DNA of 19,616 bases. It comes from Megamonas sp. UBA1792 (GTDB lineage: Bacteria; Bacillota_C; Negativicutes; Selenomonadales; Selenomonadaceae). Shown piece after piece: positions 1 through 8,869 of the stretch. How positions within the stretch are numbered: the stretch's first letter is position 1; each line of letters begins with the position of its first letter. Below the pieces are notes generated by a model. That model made no database searches. It worked only from the letters and a program-made list of their open reading frames with translations, and was not told where the DNA came from. Both the position numbers and the translations under genes were made by a program. The DNA is taken from contig DCFY01000131.1 in NCBI GenBank assembly GCA_002315155.1, positions 8,674-28,289 of the forward strand, written 5' to 3'.

Positions 1-149
1 CCATCTTTTACAAGCTGATCAACTGCAGCATAGCTCCAGTGATCTTTTGGTATATCAGAAAAGCTTCCGGCAGAATCCGCTGCCATTGCTGTTCCGGAAA
101 TTCCTGCTGCCAAAGCGAATGCGACCATTGTGCTCAATGCCTTTTTCAT
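1..149 (-). CDS. SLH-domain outer-membrane protein (OmpM-like), N-terminal part only
   Basis: The 3' end lies outside the window; 49 complete codons are visible. The first 23 residues form a classic signal peptide (Met-Lys-Lys, a hydrophobic core, then a Gly-Thr-Ala-Met-Ala cleavage site before Ala-Asp). The mature part begins almost at once with FSDIPKDHWSYAAVDQL, the start of an S-layer homology (SLH) domain. In Negativicutes, proteins built as signal peptide, one SLH domain and a C-terminal beta-barrel (OmpM family) hold the outer membrane to the peptidoglycan through the SLH domain. The barrel is not visible here, so a different SLH-bearing exoprotein cannot be excluded. The start is supported by a GGGG-type ribosome binding site about 10 bases upstream. 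The gene follows the PTS gene after 117 bases, with no obvious terminator between them, so it may have its own promoter. Confidence 0.82.
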   Translation of the reverse strand, partial: MKKALSTMVAFALAAGISGTAMAADSAGSFSDIPKDHWSYAAVDQLVKD

Positions 150-241
150 ATAAGTCCAACCCCTTTAATTAATTTATAATTTTTAAGATATTTATAGTTT
201 ACTGTTTTTATTCAGTTCCTAAGTTTCGGATAATTCATTTT

Positions 242-247
242 ATTATA
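242..247 (-). promoter_or_regulatory. Possible -10 box upstream of the OmpM-like gene
   Basis: The minus strand reads TATAAT, a perfect -10 hexamer, about 92 bases upstream of the SLH-protein start and just after the EIIC stop codon. The hexamer 17 bases further upstream (ATAGCA) matches the -35 consensus poorly. If used, it would give a long AT-rich 5' leader, which is common for abundant outer-membrane protein mRNAs. This is a weak call. Confidence 0.3.
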
Positions 248-266
248 CGAACATCTTCTCTTGCTG

Positions 267-1577
267 CTATTTATTGACAGCAGTACTTTTTTCTTCTTTA
301 TAATAAATGTTGTCCTGTACCTTCATAAACGGGAAATATACAATTGCAGACATAATAATCGTAGCAAGCTGTACAATCGCACCCTGCCAGCCACCAACAA
401 GGAAACCCGCAACGATTGGTGGTGTCGTCCACGGAACCTGCACTGCAGCAAATGGTGTCATAAACCCAGTGGCAAGTGCGAGATACGTAATAATAATCGC
501 AACGACTGGTACACCAATGAACGGAATAATAAAATATGGATTGAACACAATTGGCAGGCCAAAGATAATTGGTTCATTAATATTGAAAAGCCCCGGAATA
601 AATGCAAGCTTGGATATCGACTTCATCTGCGCAGACTTTGCTGCGATGAAAGCTGCAATAAGGAATCCCATTGTAAGACCACAGCCACCGCCTTTGATAA
701 AGATATCTGTTACCTGAATCGTGATAAGCTTTGCCTGCGGATTACCAATAAGTTGTTTTCCTGCATCAAGAAGCGCTTGATTATCGAGAGAATTTGCCAT
801 AAGAATCGGATTCATGACACCACCGACGATGTTTGGACCATGGATACCTGCCCAGAAAAGCACACTCTGAAGCCCCGCAATGATAACCCCTCCAATAAGT
901 GTATCTGTAATATTTTGAAGTGGTATCTGCAAAACAGCAAATATCAATTCTGGAAGTGTCTTCATTGTTACGGCCATGCATACAGCATAGATAATACATG
1001 CTCCGGCAAGAAGAAAAAAACCTGGCACAAGAGCGGCAAAAGCATTAGCAACCCCTTGTGGCACGCCTTCCGGCATTTTAAAACCAAGCTTATGCTTTTC
1101 ACAGTAGCAAAAAACCCATGAAGTAACGAGACTTACTATGATTGCTGTAATGACACCATTCCCACCAACCCATTGACCAGGAATAACACCTCCGACAACT
1201 TCACCGGCCTTTGTAAGAACGGAACCGCGCGTCAGTGTCAGAAATGCTGCCAGTGCCAGCATAGATGCTGTTATTGCATCACAATTTTCAGCCTCGCAAT
1301 ATTTATATGTAATACCCAAAACGGAAAGAATTGCTAAAATATTAAATGTTGCACTTGACACCTGGAAAAGCGGTGCTGTCCAGCCTGCACCAAAGATGCC
1401 TGTCATAAACTCACCCCAACCCGCTATCGGAAAACACGCAACGAGTAGGAACAGTGAACCAACAAGTGTCAGCGGCATCGTGAGAATGAACCCATCCTTT
1501 AGCGCTACGACTGCTTTAATGCTGGCAAACCGGACCATGTATTCCAAAAACTTATCAAATAACTCCTGCTTACTCAT
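267..1577 (-). CDS. PTS system EIIC component, lactose/cellobiose family
   Basis: This is a membrane permease of the phosphotransferase system, expected to move a beta-glucoside or cellobiose-type sugar across the cytoplasmic membrane while it is phosphorylated. The protein has 436 residues, close to the usual length of stand-alone cellobiose EIIC proteins. Hydrophobic segments run throughout. Family hallmarks are KMPEGVPQGVANAFAALVPG (residues 168-187), WAGIHG (242-247, with the conserved histidine) and NEPIIFGLPIVFNP (334-347). No EIIA or EIIB domain is fused, and no gene for either is nearby, so those must be encoded elsewhere. The start has a GAGGAG ribosome binding site about 9 bases upstream, and the gene begins 32 bases after the GH1 stop, so the two are almost surely one transcript. 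Sugar specificity cannot be read from sequence alone; the GH1 partner points to an aryl-beta-glucoside, cellobiose-like or beta-galactoside substrate. Confidence 0.93.
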   Translation of the reverse strand: MSKQELFDKFLEYMVRFASIKAVVALKDGFILTMPLTLVGSLFLLVACFPIAGWGEFMTGIFGAGWTAPLFQVSSATFNILAILSVLGITYKYCEAENCDAITASMLALAAFLTLTRGSVLTKAGEVVGGVIPGQWVGGNGVITAIIVSLVTSWVFCYCEKHKLGFKMPEGVPQGVANAFAALVPGFFLLAGACIIYAVCMAVTMKTLPELIFAVLQIPLQNITDTLIGGVIIAGLQSVLFWAGIHGPNIVGGVMNPILMANSLDNQALLDAGKQLIGNPQAKLITIQVTDIFIKGGGCGLTMGFLIAAFIAAKSAQMKSISKLAFIPGLFNINEPIIFGLPIVFNPYFIIPFIGVPVVAIIITYLALATGFMTPFAAVQVPWTTPPIVAGFLVGGWQGAIVQLATIIMSAIVYFPFMKVQDNIYYKEEKSTAVNK

Positions 1578-1609
1578 TTTTGATTTTCTCCTCTTTTCAT
1601 CGTACGATT

Positions 1610-3147
<1,538 letters not shown>

Positions 3148-3172
3148 CGGATAATCGTTTCACTATATTCTG

Positions 3173-3198
3173 ATGATTCTGATGAAATCATGAATCAT
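3173..3198. repeat. Imperfect dyad between rpiR-type gene and its terminator
   Basis: ATGATTC (3173-3179) pairs with GAATCAT (3192-3198). An inner ATGA/TCAT pair is offset by a two-base bulge on one side. No T tract follows on either strand, so it is not a terminator. It could be a protein-binding site or an mRNA 3'-end stem; no function is assigned. Confidence 0.35.
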
Positions 3199-3233
3199 TT
3201 GTACAAATTATTCTAATTTTACCCAAAAACGTT

Positions 3234-4070
3234 TTATACCCGAAAAAGTTTTTCAAAAGACATATTTCGCACCATTGCCACCTCATAGTGACGTGCAAAA
3301 AGAACGCTGAACAAAATATCAATCATATACTTTGCCCCTGCAAGAAAGACCAGAGTGCCCAGTTCATTAAAGTTTTTTTCCGTCGCTACGCAAAGCACTT
3401 CATTTGCAATCTGTCCAAGTGTTGATATCTTCACTGCAGTAAGCAAAATTATTTTTATTTTCTTTTGCTTTAATATCTTTGCAATTTCAATAAGCTTTCG
3501 GTTCTCTCCCGTTCGGCTGATAAAGAAAGCAACATGTGTCTTATCTGCGGCCATTGCCTGCACATACTGTGCATTTACATGCGAGTTTACCGTCGACAGT
3601 TTCCCCGCATGAAGAAAAGAGTAGCAGGCAATATCAGCAATATGTAAATTGTTATCCATTGCATAAAAGTCAACATGTCCAGCATGATCAAGAAGCTGTG
3701 CCGCCCTCATAATCTGTCCCGGTTCTGTATCTTTGCGTGTTTCTTCAATAGCAGCAACATTGATGCGTGTTACTTTATCAATGATTGATATAATCGTATC
3801 CCTATTTGTAATTGAGTTCTGATATTCCCCCGTCTTCATACTTTCCTGCATTGCTTCACCACTAAACCTGATCTTAAAATCAACATAACCTTTTAGACCA
3901 ATCTTCTGACACAGTCGGACAACCGCTGCTGAACTCGTATATGTTTTTTCGGCAAGTTCCCTTGCTGACAAATAAGAAATTTCTCGATAATTCTTCAGTA
4001 TATAGTCAATAATGAGCTGCTCTGTTGCCGAAAATCTTTCTTTTTCTCTTAAGGTCTTTAATATATTCAC
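3234..4070 (-). CDS. RpiR/MurR-family transcriptional regulator (HTH + SIS domain)
   Basis: The chosen start gives 278 residues, the normal size for the family. An N-terminal HTH_6 DNA-binding domain includes SARELAEKTYTSSAAVVRLC followed by QKIGLKGYVDFK (residues about 35-66). A C-terminal SIS sugar-phosphate-binding domain includes VAFFISRTGENRKLIEIAK. RpiR-type proteins sense phosphosugars; here the GH1-EIIC pair immediately downstream makes a 6-phospho-beta-glycoside, or a product of one, the likely effector. The longest frame opens 27 codons upstream at 4151, but that ATG lies inside the cheV terminator hairpin. The GTG at 4070 has an AAGGGA ribosome binding site and begins the conserved NILKTLREKERFSATEQLI segment, so GTG is preferred. 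A terminator after it means GH1-EIIC needs its own, presumably regulated, promoter. Confidence 0.9.
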   Translation of the reverse strand: MNILKTLREKERFSATEQLIIDYILKNYREISYLSARELAEKTYTSSAAVVRLCQKIGLKGYVDFKIRFSGEAMQESMKTGEYQNSITNRDTIISIIDKVTRINVAAIEETRKDTEPGQIMRAAQLLDHAGHVDFYAMDNNLHIADIACYSFLHAGKLSTVNSHVNAQYVQAMAADKTHVAFFISRTGENRKLIEIAKILKQKKIKIILLTAVKISTLGQIANEVLCVATEKNFNELGTLVFLAGAKYMIDILFSVLFARHYEVAMVRNMSFEKLFRV

Positions 4071-4121
4071 ATAAGTTCCCTTCTTTTCAGACAAATTAGA
4101 AGATTTGTTTTTGTATTTGCA

Positions 4122-4158
4122 GAAAAAAAGTCCAATGCTTTCTTCACGCATTGGACTT
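4122..4158 (-). terminator. Rho-independent terminator after cheV
   Basis: An 11-bp perfect stem (core AGTCCAATGC / GCATTGGACT) with a 9-base loop is followed on the minus strand by an unbroken run of seven T. It starts about 26 bases after the cheV stop. Its position rules out the longest possible reading frame for the next gene, whose ATG would fall in the stem. Confidence 0.9.
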
Positions 4159-4183
4159 CTATTCTATCTGATTTCTCCAAGAT

Positions 4184-5119
4184 CTAGTTGCGGCCTGTAT
4201 TACTATTAAAAACCAACTGATCAAGAAGATCAATGAGCTGATTGATTTCCGGTTTGGAAATCTGCCCATTGGCACCAAGTTCTTTACCCTTGCGACGCAT
4301 TTCTTCATTAATAAGGGATGAAAAAAGCACTACCGGTACATTTTTTAGAACAGAATCTTCACGAACCAGTTTCAGCAAACGATGCCCATCCATTTTCGGC
4401 ATTTCAATATCTGAAACAATGACTTTAACCTGTTCTTCAATCGATATATCTTTTTTCGTCAGTTTCTGTAAATATTCCCACGCATCTTGACCATTTCTAA
4501 AATCACGGATGTAACGATAGCCAGCTTGATGCAGCGTCGTAACAAGAAGATCACGAAGCATAGGCGAATCTTCAGCAACAACGACTTGCATATTAGTACG
4601 CTTTGCCTTAACGTCTGCTTCGACTTCTTCAACTGTCGTCAATTTTGCATTAATTTCCGGATTTATCTCTGCAATAATCGTTTCAAAATCGAGCAAAAGA
4701 ACCATCTTATCCTTCATCTTGATGACACCAACAACTCTCGAATTACCACCAACCTCTGGTGCTGTTTCCATATCTTTCCAAGAGATACGATGAATACGGG
4801 ATACATTGTCTACAAGAAAACCAATATTATAGTTATTGATTTCCGTTACAATGATATTCTTTGGTTCTTCTGTTCCTTGAACATTCAAGCAGCGAGGCAG
4901 ATTCACCAACGGCATAACTCTGCCTCTTAGCGTAAAAAGACCATCAACATATGGATGCACCTGCGGCATAGCCGTTACTGGAACACGCGTAATTACCTCA
5001 CGTACTTTAGCTACATTGATACCATAATTAACCTTCCCTATACTGAATTCTACAATTTCAAATTCATTCGTACCCGTTTCCAAAAGAATCCCTTTTTTAT
5101 CTGCGTTACTTTCTGCCAT
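4184..5119 (-). CDS. cheV: Chemotaxis coupling/receiver protein CheV (CheW-REC)
   Basis: A cytoplasmic adaptor that links chemoreceptors to CheA and is tuned by phosphorylation. The 311-residue protein has an N-terminal CheW domain (about residues 15-155, with YGINVAKVREVI and DGLFTLRGRVMPLVNL) and a C-terminal receiver domain (about 177-305). The receiver is intact: acidic pair Glu183-Asp184 in VVAEDSP, phospho-acceptor Asp237 in VSDIEMPKMDG, Ser267 in LFSS and Lys289 in SKPE. The reading frame continues 22 codons upstream, but ATG 5119 has a GGGGGC ribosome binding site and starts the hydrophilic MAESNADKK segment expected for the family, so it is chosen. The gene stands alone between cvfB and a strong terminator, away from any che or flagellar cluster in view. 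Its presence suggests that the organism is motile. Confidence 0.93.
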   Translation of the reverse strand: MAESNADKKGILLETGTNEFEIVEFSIGKVNYGINVAKVREVITRVPVTAMPQVHPYVDGLFTLRGRVMPLVNLPRCLNVQGTEEPKNIIVTEINNYNIGFLVDNVSRIHRISWKDMETAPEVGGNSRVVGVIKMKDKMVLLLDFETIIAEINPEINAKLTTVEEVEADVKAKRTNMQVVVAEDSPMLRDLLVTTLHQAGYRYIRDFRNGQDAWEYLQKLTKKDISIEEQVKVIVSDIEMPKMDGHRLLKLVREDSVLKNVPVVLFSSLINEEMRRKGKELGANGQISKPEINQLIDLLDQLVFNSNTGRN

Positions 5120-5223
5120 CAAATCGCCCCCATTTTTAATAATTCCATTGCTATCAAAATAAAGTAGATTTACTAAAACTACCATTCTTGCCTGTTACTA
5201 AATACACCTATTTGCATTATTCG

Positions 5224-5249
5224 TTATTTCCGGTATAAATCCTTCTTTA
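5224..5249 (-). promoter_or_regulatory. Weak sigma-28-like promoter candidate upstream of cheV
   Basis: In the 144-base gap between cvfB and cheV the minus strand reads TAAAGAAG, 10 bases, then GGAAATAA. This resembles the motility sigma factor consensus TAAAGTTT-N11-GCCGATAA (5 of 8 in each box, spacer one base short). No terminator is visible after cvfB, so read-through into cheV is also possible. Confidence 0.22.
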
Positions 5250-5263
5250 CTAACCAAAAAATT

Positions 5264-6142
5264 CTATTTCAAATAAGTCCAGCCATCCTTTTCTTCAATA
5301 CGTCCCTCTTTAAGCAGATGACCCAGTGCTCTTTTGAACGCACCTTTACTGATCTGAAATTTATCTTTTATGACTTCAGCTGAAGTTGCATCACTGTATG
5401 GCATCTTCCCACTACGTATCGCTAGAAGTGCCAGAATTTTTTCTGCATCAGCCAATAAGGCTTCTTCCTTAATCGGTCGCAAGGAAACATTGATACGTCC
5501 ATCATTACGGATAAATGTAACACGTGCGTCAACTTCTTCACCAACACGCGGTTTGATTGGAATTTCTTTATTGTCAATAAAAGCCATATTGCGGTCATCT
5601 GTAAAAATAAATGCACCCTGATCCGTGTAGTTATAAACTGCACCATGTACTCTGTCACCGATTTTCAACGTTGCTGCTGCCGGCTTTGATGCACGACGCA
5701 GCTCATCCTCAACAACCATCGTCGTAGCCAAACGACCCGATTTATCCGTATAAAGCTTTGCCCAAACCATTTCACCGATCTGCAGCTTTCCACGCATGCC
5801 CGCATAAGGCATAAAAATACCACGTTCTGCCCCCACCTCAAGAAATGCACCATCCTTGCTTGTATTAATAACCTTCATACGAGCAACTTGCCCTTCTTCC
5901 ATAAGCGGCACGCGCATGCTTGCGGTAAGACGTCCCTTCGGGTCACGATAGAGGAATACCTTGACCTCCTCGCCGATCTTCACTGGTGCTGTTTGCTGAG
6001 TATGATGCAGCAAAATATCATCCGACGTACTGCCTGTTTCCGCATCAAGAAATGCTCCCATTTCACCAAGACGCGCTACTTTTAATGTCTCTACGGTACT
6101 AGGGCCATATTTCATTTCCTTTTTTTCTTCGTTTTGTTCCAT
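5264..6142 (-). CDS. cvfB: S1 RNA-binding domain protein CvfB (YitL family)
   Basis: The 292-residue protein has consecutive S1-like beta-barrel modules and a C-terminal winged helix, the CvfB layout. The first S1 region contains LKVARLGEMGAFLDAETGS, the second MKVINTSKDGAFLEVGAERG, the third VHGAVYNYTDQGAFIF. The tail (FQISKGAFKRALGHLLKEGR and IEEKDGWTYLK) is the winged helix. In Staphylococcus aureus CvfB binds RNA and affects virulence-gene expression; its exact role here is unknown. The frame opens at a TTG (6157) that overlaps the rsfS stop, but the ATG at 6142 has GAGG five bases upstream and matches the usual family start, so it is preferred. It begins 11 bases after rsfS, so it is co-transcribed with rsfS. 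Confidence 0.88.
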   Translation of the reverse strand: MEQNEEKKEMKYGPSTVETLKVARLGEMGAFLDAETGSTSDDILLHHTQQTAPVKIGEEVKVFLYRDPKGRLTASMRVPLMEEGQVARMKVINTSKDGAFLEVGAERGIFMPYAGMRGKLQIGEMVWAKLYTDKSGRLATTMVVEDELRRASKPAAATLKIGDRVHGAVYNYTDQGAFIFTDDRNMAFIDNKEIPIKPRVGEEVDARVTFIRNDGRINVSLRPIKEEALLADAEKILALLAIRSGKMPYSDATSAEVIKDKFQISKGAFKRALGHLLKEGRIEEKDGWTYLK

Positions 6143-6153
6143 AATGACCTCAG

Positions 6154-6504
6154 TCAATCTTCATAAGGCGTAAGCTCTGCATCGCCCCATAAACGTTCCA
6201 AACTATAAAATTCACGACTTTCCTGTGTGAATATATGCGCAACACAATCACCATAATCAAGCAGCACCCATTCACCAGTGCGATAACCTTCTTTATGCAA
6301 AAACTCAATGCCTTCCTTGCTAAGCACATCTTCAATATTATCTGCAATTGCTCTAACCTGTGTAGCTGTATTTGCTGAGCAAATTACAAAATAGTCCGTT
6401 GTCGTCGTAAGTTCTGTCATCTTCATCGTAACAATATCTCTTGCCTTCTTATCACTTGCAGCCCTAGCCATAGCCAAGCTCATTTCTTCTACCGTTTTAA
6501 ACAA
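6154..6504 (-). CDS. rsfS: Ribosomal silencing factor RsfS
   Basis: RsfS binds ribosomal protein L14 on the large subunit and blocks subunit joining when nutrients are scarce. The 116-residue protein matches the family size and carries the core KKARDIVTMKMTELTTTTDY, FVICSANTATQVRAIADNIED and EGYRTGEWVLLDYGDCVAHIF segments in the correct order. The start appears to be TTG at 6504: a perfect AGGAGG (6514-6519) lies 9 bases upstream. The alternative ATG seven codons further in lacks a comparable site. It lies downstream of yqeK and an LCP gene and just ahead of cvfB, a variant of the common nadD-yqeK-rsfS arrangement. Confidence 0.93.
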   Translation of the reverse strand: MFKTVEEMSLAMARAASDKKARDIVTMKMTELTTTTDYFVICSANTATQVRAIADNIEDVLSKEGIEFLHKEGYRTGEWVLLDYGDCVAHIFTQESREFYSLERLWGDAELTPYED

Positions 6505-6557
6505 TACTTTCTACCTCCTGTTTATCTTTCTTTTCTTTTTGTATTCTATTCAAATTT

Positions 6558-7553
6558 TCATTTTGAAATATCTTTCTTTTCCGGAAAAAGTTCATCCATT
6601 TCTGCCTCTATCCCTGCTTTATCCGACACCCAATCGACTCCATTTGCAGTCAGGCTTCCCGGTAACATATAGGTCTTGGGCGTATCTGCACTCAAACCTT
6701 TTATTATTTTCAGCATATTAGCTGTGTCCATAAGTTCTGCACTTGTTGTCATACGATAGCGCAAGATATCAACAAGCGCCGGCAGTTTTATTATTGTATC
6801 AATACTTTGCACTTTCTTGTAAAGCTCCTTAACAAAACGCTGCTGACGCTGTACACGCCCTATATCTCCCAACTCATCACTCCGATAACGCAAATATTCT
6901 TGTGCCATTGTTCCATTTAAATGCTGATACCCCTTCTGTAGATGTATCTGCAAATCTGCTTCAGCATCCTCATAATTCATGTCATCCTCTACATAGATAT
7001 CAATACCGCCCAATACATTAATGAGTTCAGTAAGAGCACTTACATTTATCGTTATATACTGATGAATCATTACTCCGTTTAAAAGTCTCGATACTGCTTG
7101 TGCCGACAATGGTGCTCCTCCGTAATAATACGAAGCATTTATACGCTCTTCCTGCTGCCGGCCCGGCAGTACTAAAAGCGTATTTCGTGGAATGGACAGG
7201 ACTCTCATCTTCCCATCCATATTATCAATGCTCAATAAAATAATTGTATCAGCTCGCTGTCCCAGCTCAGTCCCAGTACCTTCGTCGATACCCAAAATAA
7301 GAATATTCGTATAATCATCATAACGCAAATCCGGGCTTTTTGCCCGTTTTAGTTCCTGACGCATCTGATAGTCTTCGTAGACCGCATAATACGTTTGATA
7401 CGTCTGATTCCCCCAAAGACATAACCGATATATACACCAGCCAATGACACCCAGAATCAGTAAAAAGACAAAAAGCCGTCCCATCTTCAATCGACGCCGC
7501 CGACTTTTTATTTTTCTTTTTTGTATGATATGCTGTTTTGTATCATTTTCCAT
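6558..7553 (-). CDS. LytR-CpsA-Psr (LCP) family membrane-anchored protein
   Basis: The 331-residue protein has a short, very basic cytoplasmic N-terminus (KRKIKSRRRRLK), one transmembrane helix at about residues 25-45, and an extracytoplasmic LCP domain. Visible LCP motifs are NILILGIDEG (83-92), the Arg-Ala-Asp in QRADTIILLSID (99-110) and VLSIPRNTLLVLPG (118-131). The later YLRYR, GRVQRQQRF and VKELYKK segments follow in the usual order. LCP enzymes move undecaprenyl-linked glycopolymers onto peptidoglycan or proteins, or hydrolyse such lipid links. Monoderm Firmicutes use them for teichoic acids; a diderm Negativicute would be expected to lack these, so the acceptor and polymer are open. 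It sits 6 bases after yqeK and 53 before rsfS, a linkage seen in several Firmicutes. Confidence 0.9.
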   Translation of the reverse strand: MENDTKQHIIQKRKIKSRRRRLKMGRLFVFLLILGVIGWCIYRLCLWGNQTYQTYYAVYEDYQMRQELKRAKSPDLRYDDYTNILILGIDEGTGTELGQRADTIILLSIDNMDGKMRVLSIPRNTLLVLPGRQQEERINASYYYGGAPLSAQAVSRLLNGVMIHQYITINVSALTELINVLGGIDIYVEDDMNYEDAEADLQIHLQKGYQHLNGTMAQEYLRYRSDELGDIGRVQRQQRFVKELYKKVQSIDTIIKLPALVDILRYRMTTSAELMDTANMLKIIKGLSADTPKTYMLPGSLTANGVDWVSDKAGIEAEMDELFPEKKDISK

Positions 7554-7559
7554 ACCAAC

Positions 7560-8126
7560 TTATCCTCTTAACAAGATTTCATTACGCGCAAGGACTGTGT
7601 CCGGATGGATCATACGTCTTTTCCGAACAATAAAACTAATCGAACGATCAAATCCGGCAAGCACAGCTTCATCAAGACTCGCTTTCTCAACAATGTTACG
7701 AAGTTCATCAACCCCGGGATATTCCCTATTGGGTTCGATCATATCCGCAATATAAATGATTTTGTCGAGTGCAGTCATTCCCGCTCCACCTGTTGTGTGA
7801 CGATAAACTGCATCTAATATTTCTTTATCATCTACTCCATAACGTTCCTTGCAGAGCCAGGCGCCAATATAAGCATGCAATAAGATCGGCATCTGACGTT
7901 CAACTTCTGTATAAGGAATATGCCGTGCCTCCGCCTCCTGGCGCATGTTTTCCAAAGGAATTTCACGAGCACAATCATGCAAAAGTCCGGCAATCCTCGC
8001 TTTTTCCACCTTGACGCCAAAGCGTTCTGCCATCTTTACTGCCGTTTCACATACACCAATCGAATGACGATAGCGCGTTCCCTTCAATCGGGTTCTAAGC
8101 ATATCCTTCATTTTATTAAACTCCAT
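7560..8126 (-). CDS. yqeK: HD-domain hydrolase YqeK (likely diadenosine tetraphosphatase)
   Basis: The 188-residue protein shows the full HD-domain metal-ligand set: His21 in RYRHSIGV, His50-Asp51 in GLLHDCA, His84, His110 in YRHTTG and Asp128 in IIYIADMIEPNR. Members of this family from Firmicutes hydrolyse Ap4A symmetrically to ADP, controlling alarmone-like dinucleotides. Its usual neighbours are nadD and rsfS; here nadD lies just upstream but a terminator stands between them. The ATG at 8126 has a GAGGG site about 8 bases upstream. It is the first gene of the yqeK-LCP-rsfS-cvfB run. Confidence 0.93.
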   Translation of the reverse strand: MEFNKMKDMLRTRLKGTRYRHSIGVCETAVKMAERFGVKVEKARIAGLLHDCAREIPLENMRQEAEARHIPYTEVERQMPILLHAYIGAWLCKERYGVDDKEILDAVYRHTTGGAGMTALDKIIYIADMIEPNREYPGVDELRNIVEKASLDEAVLAGFDRSISFIVRKRRMIHPDTVLARNEILLRG

Positions 8127-8191
8127 AGAAATACCCTCTTTGTAGTTAAAATTCGCTATAAATGGCTGATTTCCTTTTTCTATTCCCTATG

Positions 8192-8224
8192 AAAAAAAAG
8201 AGCTGCTATCTTACAGCAACCCTT
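8192..8224 (-). terminator. Rho-independent terminator between nadD and yqeK
   Basis: On the minus strand GTTGCT pairs with AGCAGC around a 7-base loop. The stem extends through G-T, G-C and A-T pairs on the distal side, then eight T follow. It begins about 8 bases after the nadD stop. It would stop or reduce transcription from the obg-nadD cluster before yqeK. Confidence 0.8.
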
Positions 8225-8231
8225 TCCCCGA

Positions 8232-8846
8232 TTACCGATACAGACCTTCCTTATAAATATACTGCTCTACCTGCTCTGGCACAATATACTTTATGGAATA
8301 TCCTTTTTTCACACGTTCACGGATATCTGTCGATGAAATCTCAAGTTCTGGTGTTGCAAGGCGGTGAATCCGGTTTTTCCCCAGCGTACCAAAATAGTCC
8401 TTAATATTATCAACATTTGGTACACAGCCCTGCCGCGTTGCTGCAATAAACTGACATACACCAAGCAGTTCTTCAATACGGTCCCAGCTGGGGATTTCCT
8501 GAATAGCATCTGCTCCTGTAATAAAGTACAGCTCTGTGTTCTTGCCAAAGCGATGTATAAGCTCATAGACTGTATCAATTGTATAAGAAGGTCCTGGTCG
8601 ATTCATTTCTAATGATGATACCTGAAAATACGGATTCGCACATGTCGCTAAAAGTGTCATGACAAATCGATGAATTGCCGGTGTTACTGACTGGTTCTGC
8701 TTGTGGGGCGGATTAGCCGCCGGTATAAAAATAACTTTATCAAGCTTATATTCATCACGTACGGCTTCTGCCGTCATGAGGTGCCCTACATGTATCGGGT
8801 CAAATGTACCACCCATAATGCCGACCTGATGTTTTCTTTCTGTCAT
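8232..8846 (-). CDS. nadD: Nicotinate-nucleotide adenylyltransferase NadD
   Basis: This enzyme adenylates nicotinate mononucleotide with ATP to give deamido-NAD, a step of NAD synthesis. The 204-residue protein has the nucleotidyltransferase signature GIMGGTFDPIHVGHL (residues 9-23, with the HxGH histidines at 19 and 22), IPAANPPHK, YFITGADAIQEIPSW and the C-terminal ISSTDIRERV motif. The length is normal. AGGAGC lies nine bases ahead of the ATG, in the 23-base gap after the small membrane ORF. It ends the proline/obg cluster at a terminator. Confidence 0.95.
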   Translation of the reverse strand: MTERKHQVGIMGGTFDPIHVGHLMTAEAVRDEYKLDKVIFIPAANPPHKQNQSVTPAIHRFVMTLLATCANPYFQVSSLEMNRPGPSYTIDTVYELIHRFGKNTELYFITGADAIQEIPSWDRIEELLGVCQFIAATRQGCVPNVDNIKDYFGTLGKNRIHRLATPELEISSTDIRERVKKGYSIKYIVPEQVEQYIYKEGLYR

Positions 8847-8869
8847 AGTGATATAGCTCCTAATCCGTT

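Noticed and set aside
261..1121. Long plus-strand reading frame (286 codons) opposite the EIIC gene
   Set aside because: Its translation is a low-complexity mix rich in Asn, Lys, Cys and Trp with no recognisable domain. It is a shadow of the EIIC frame, which has clear PTS motifs.
4071..4151. N-terminal 27-codon extension of the RpiR-type regulator
   Set aside because: The extension's ATG lies inside the cheV terminator stem, and a GTG with a good ribosome binding site begins the conserved domain.
4128..4158. Inverted repeat considered as an RpiR operator upstream of its gene
   Set aside because: A perfect GC-containing stem followed by seven T directly after cheV is best explained as a terminator. 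A regulatory double use cannot be excluded but is not needed.
5120..5185. N-terminal extension of CheV
   Set aside because: The strong GGGGGC ribosome binding site is inside this extension, and family members start near MAESN.
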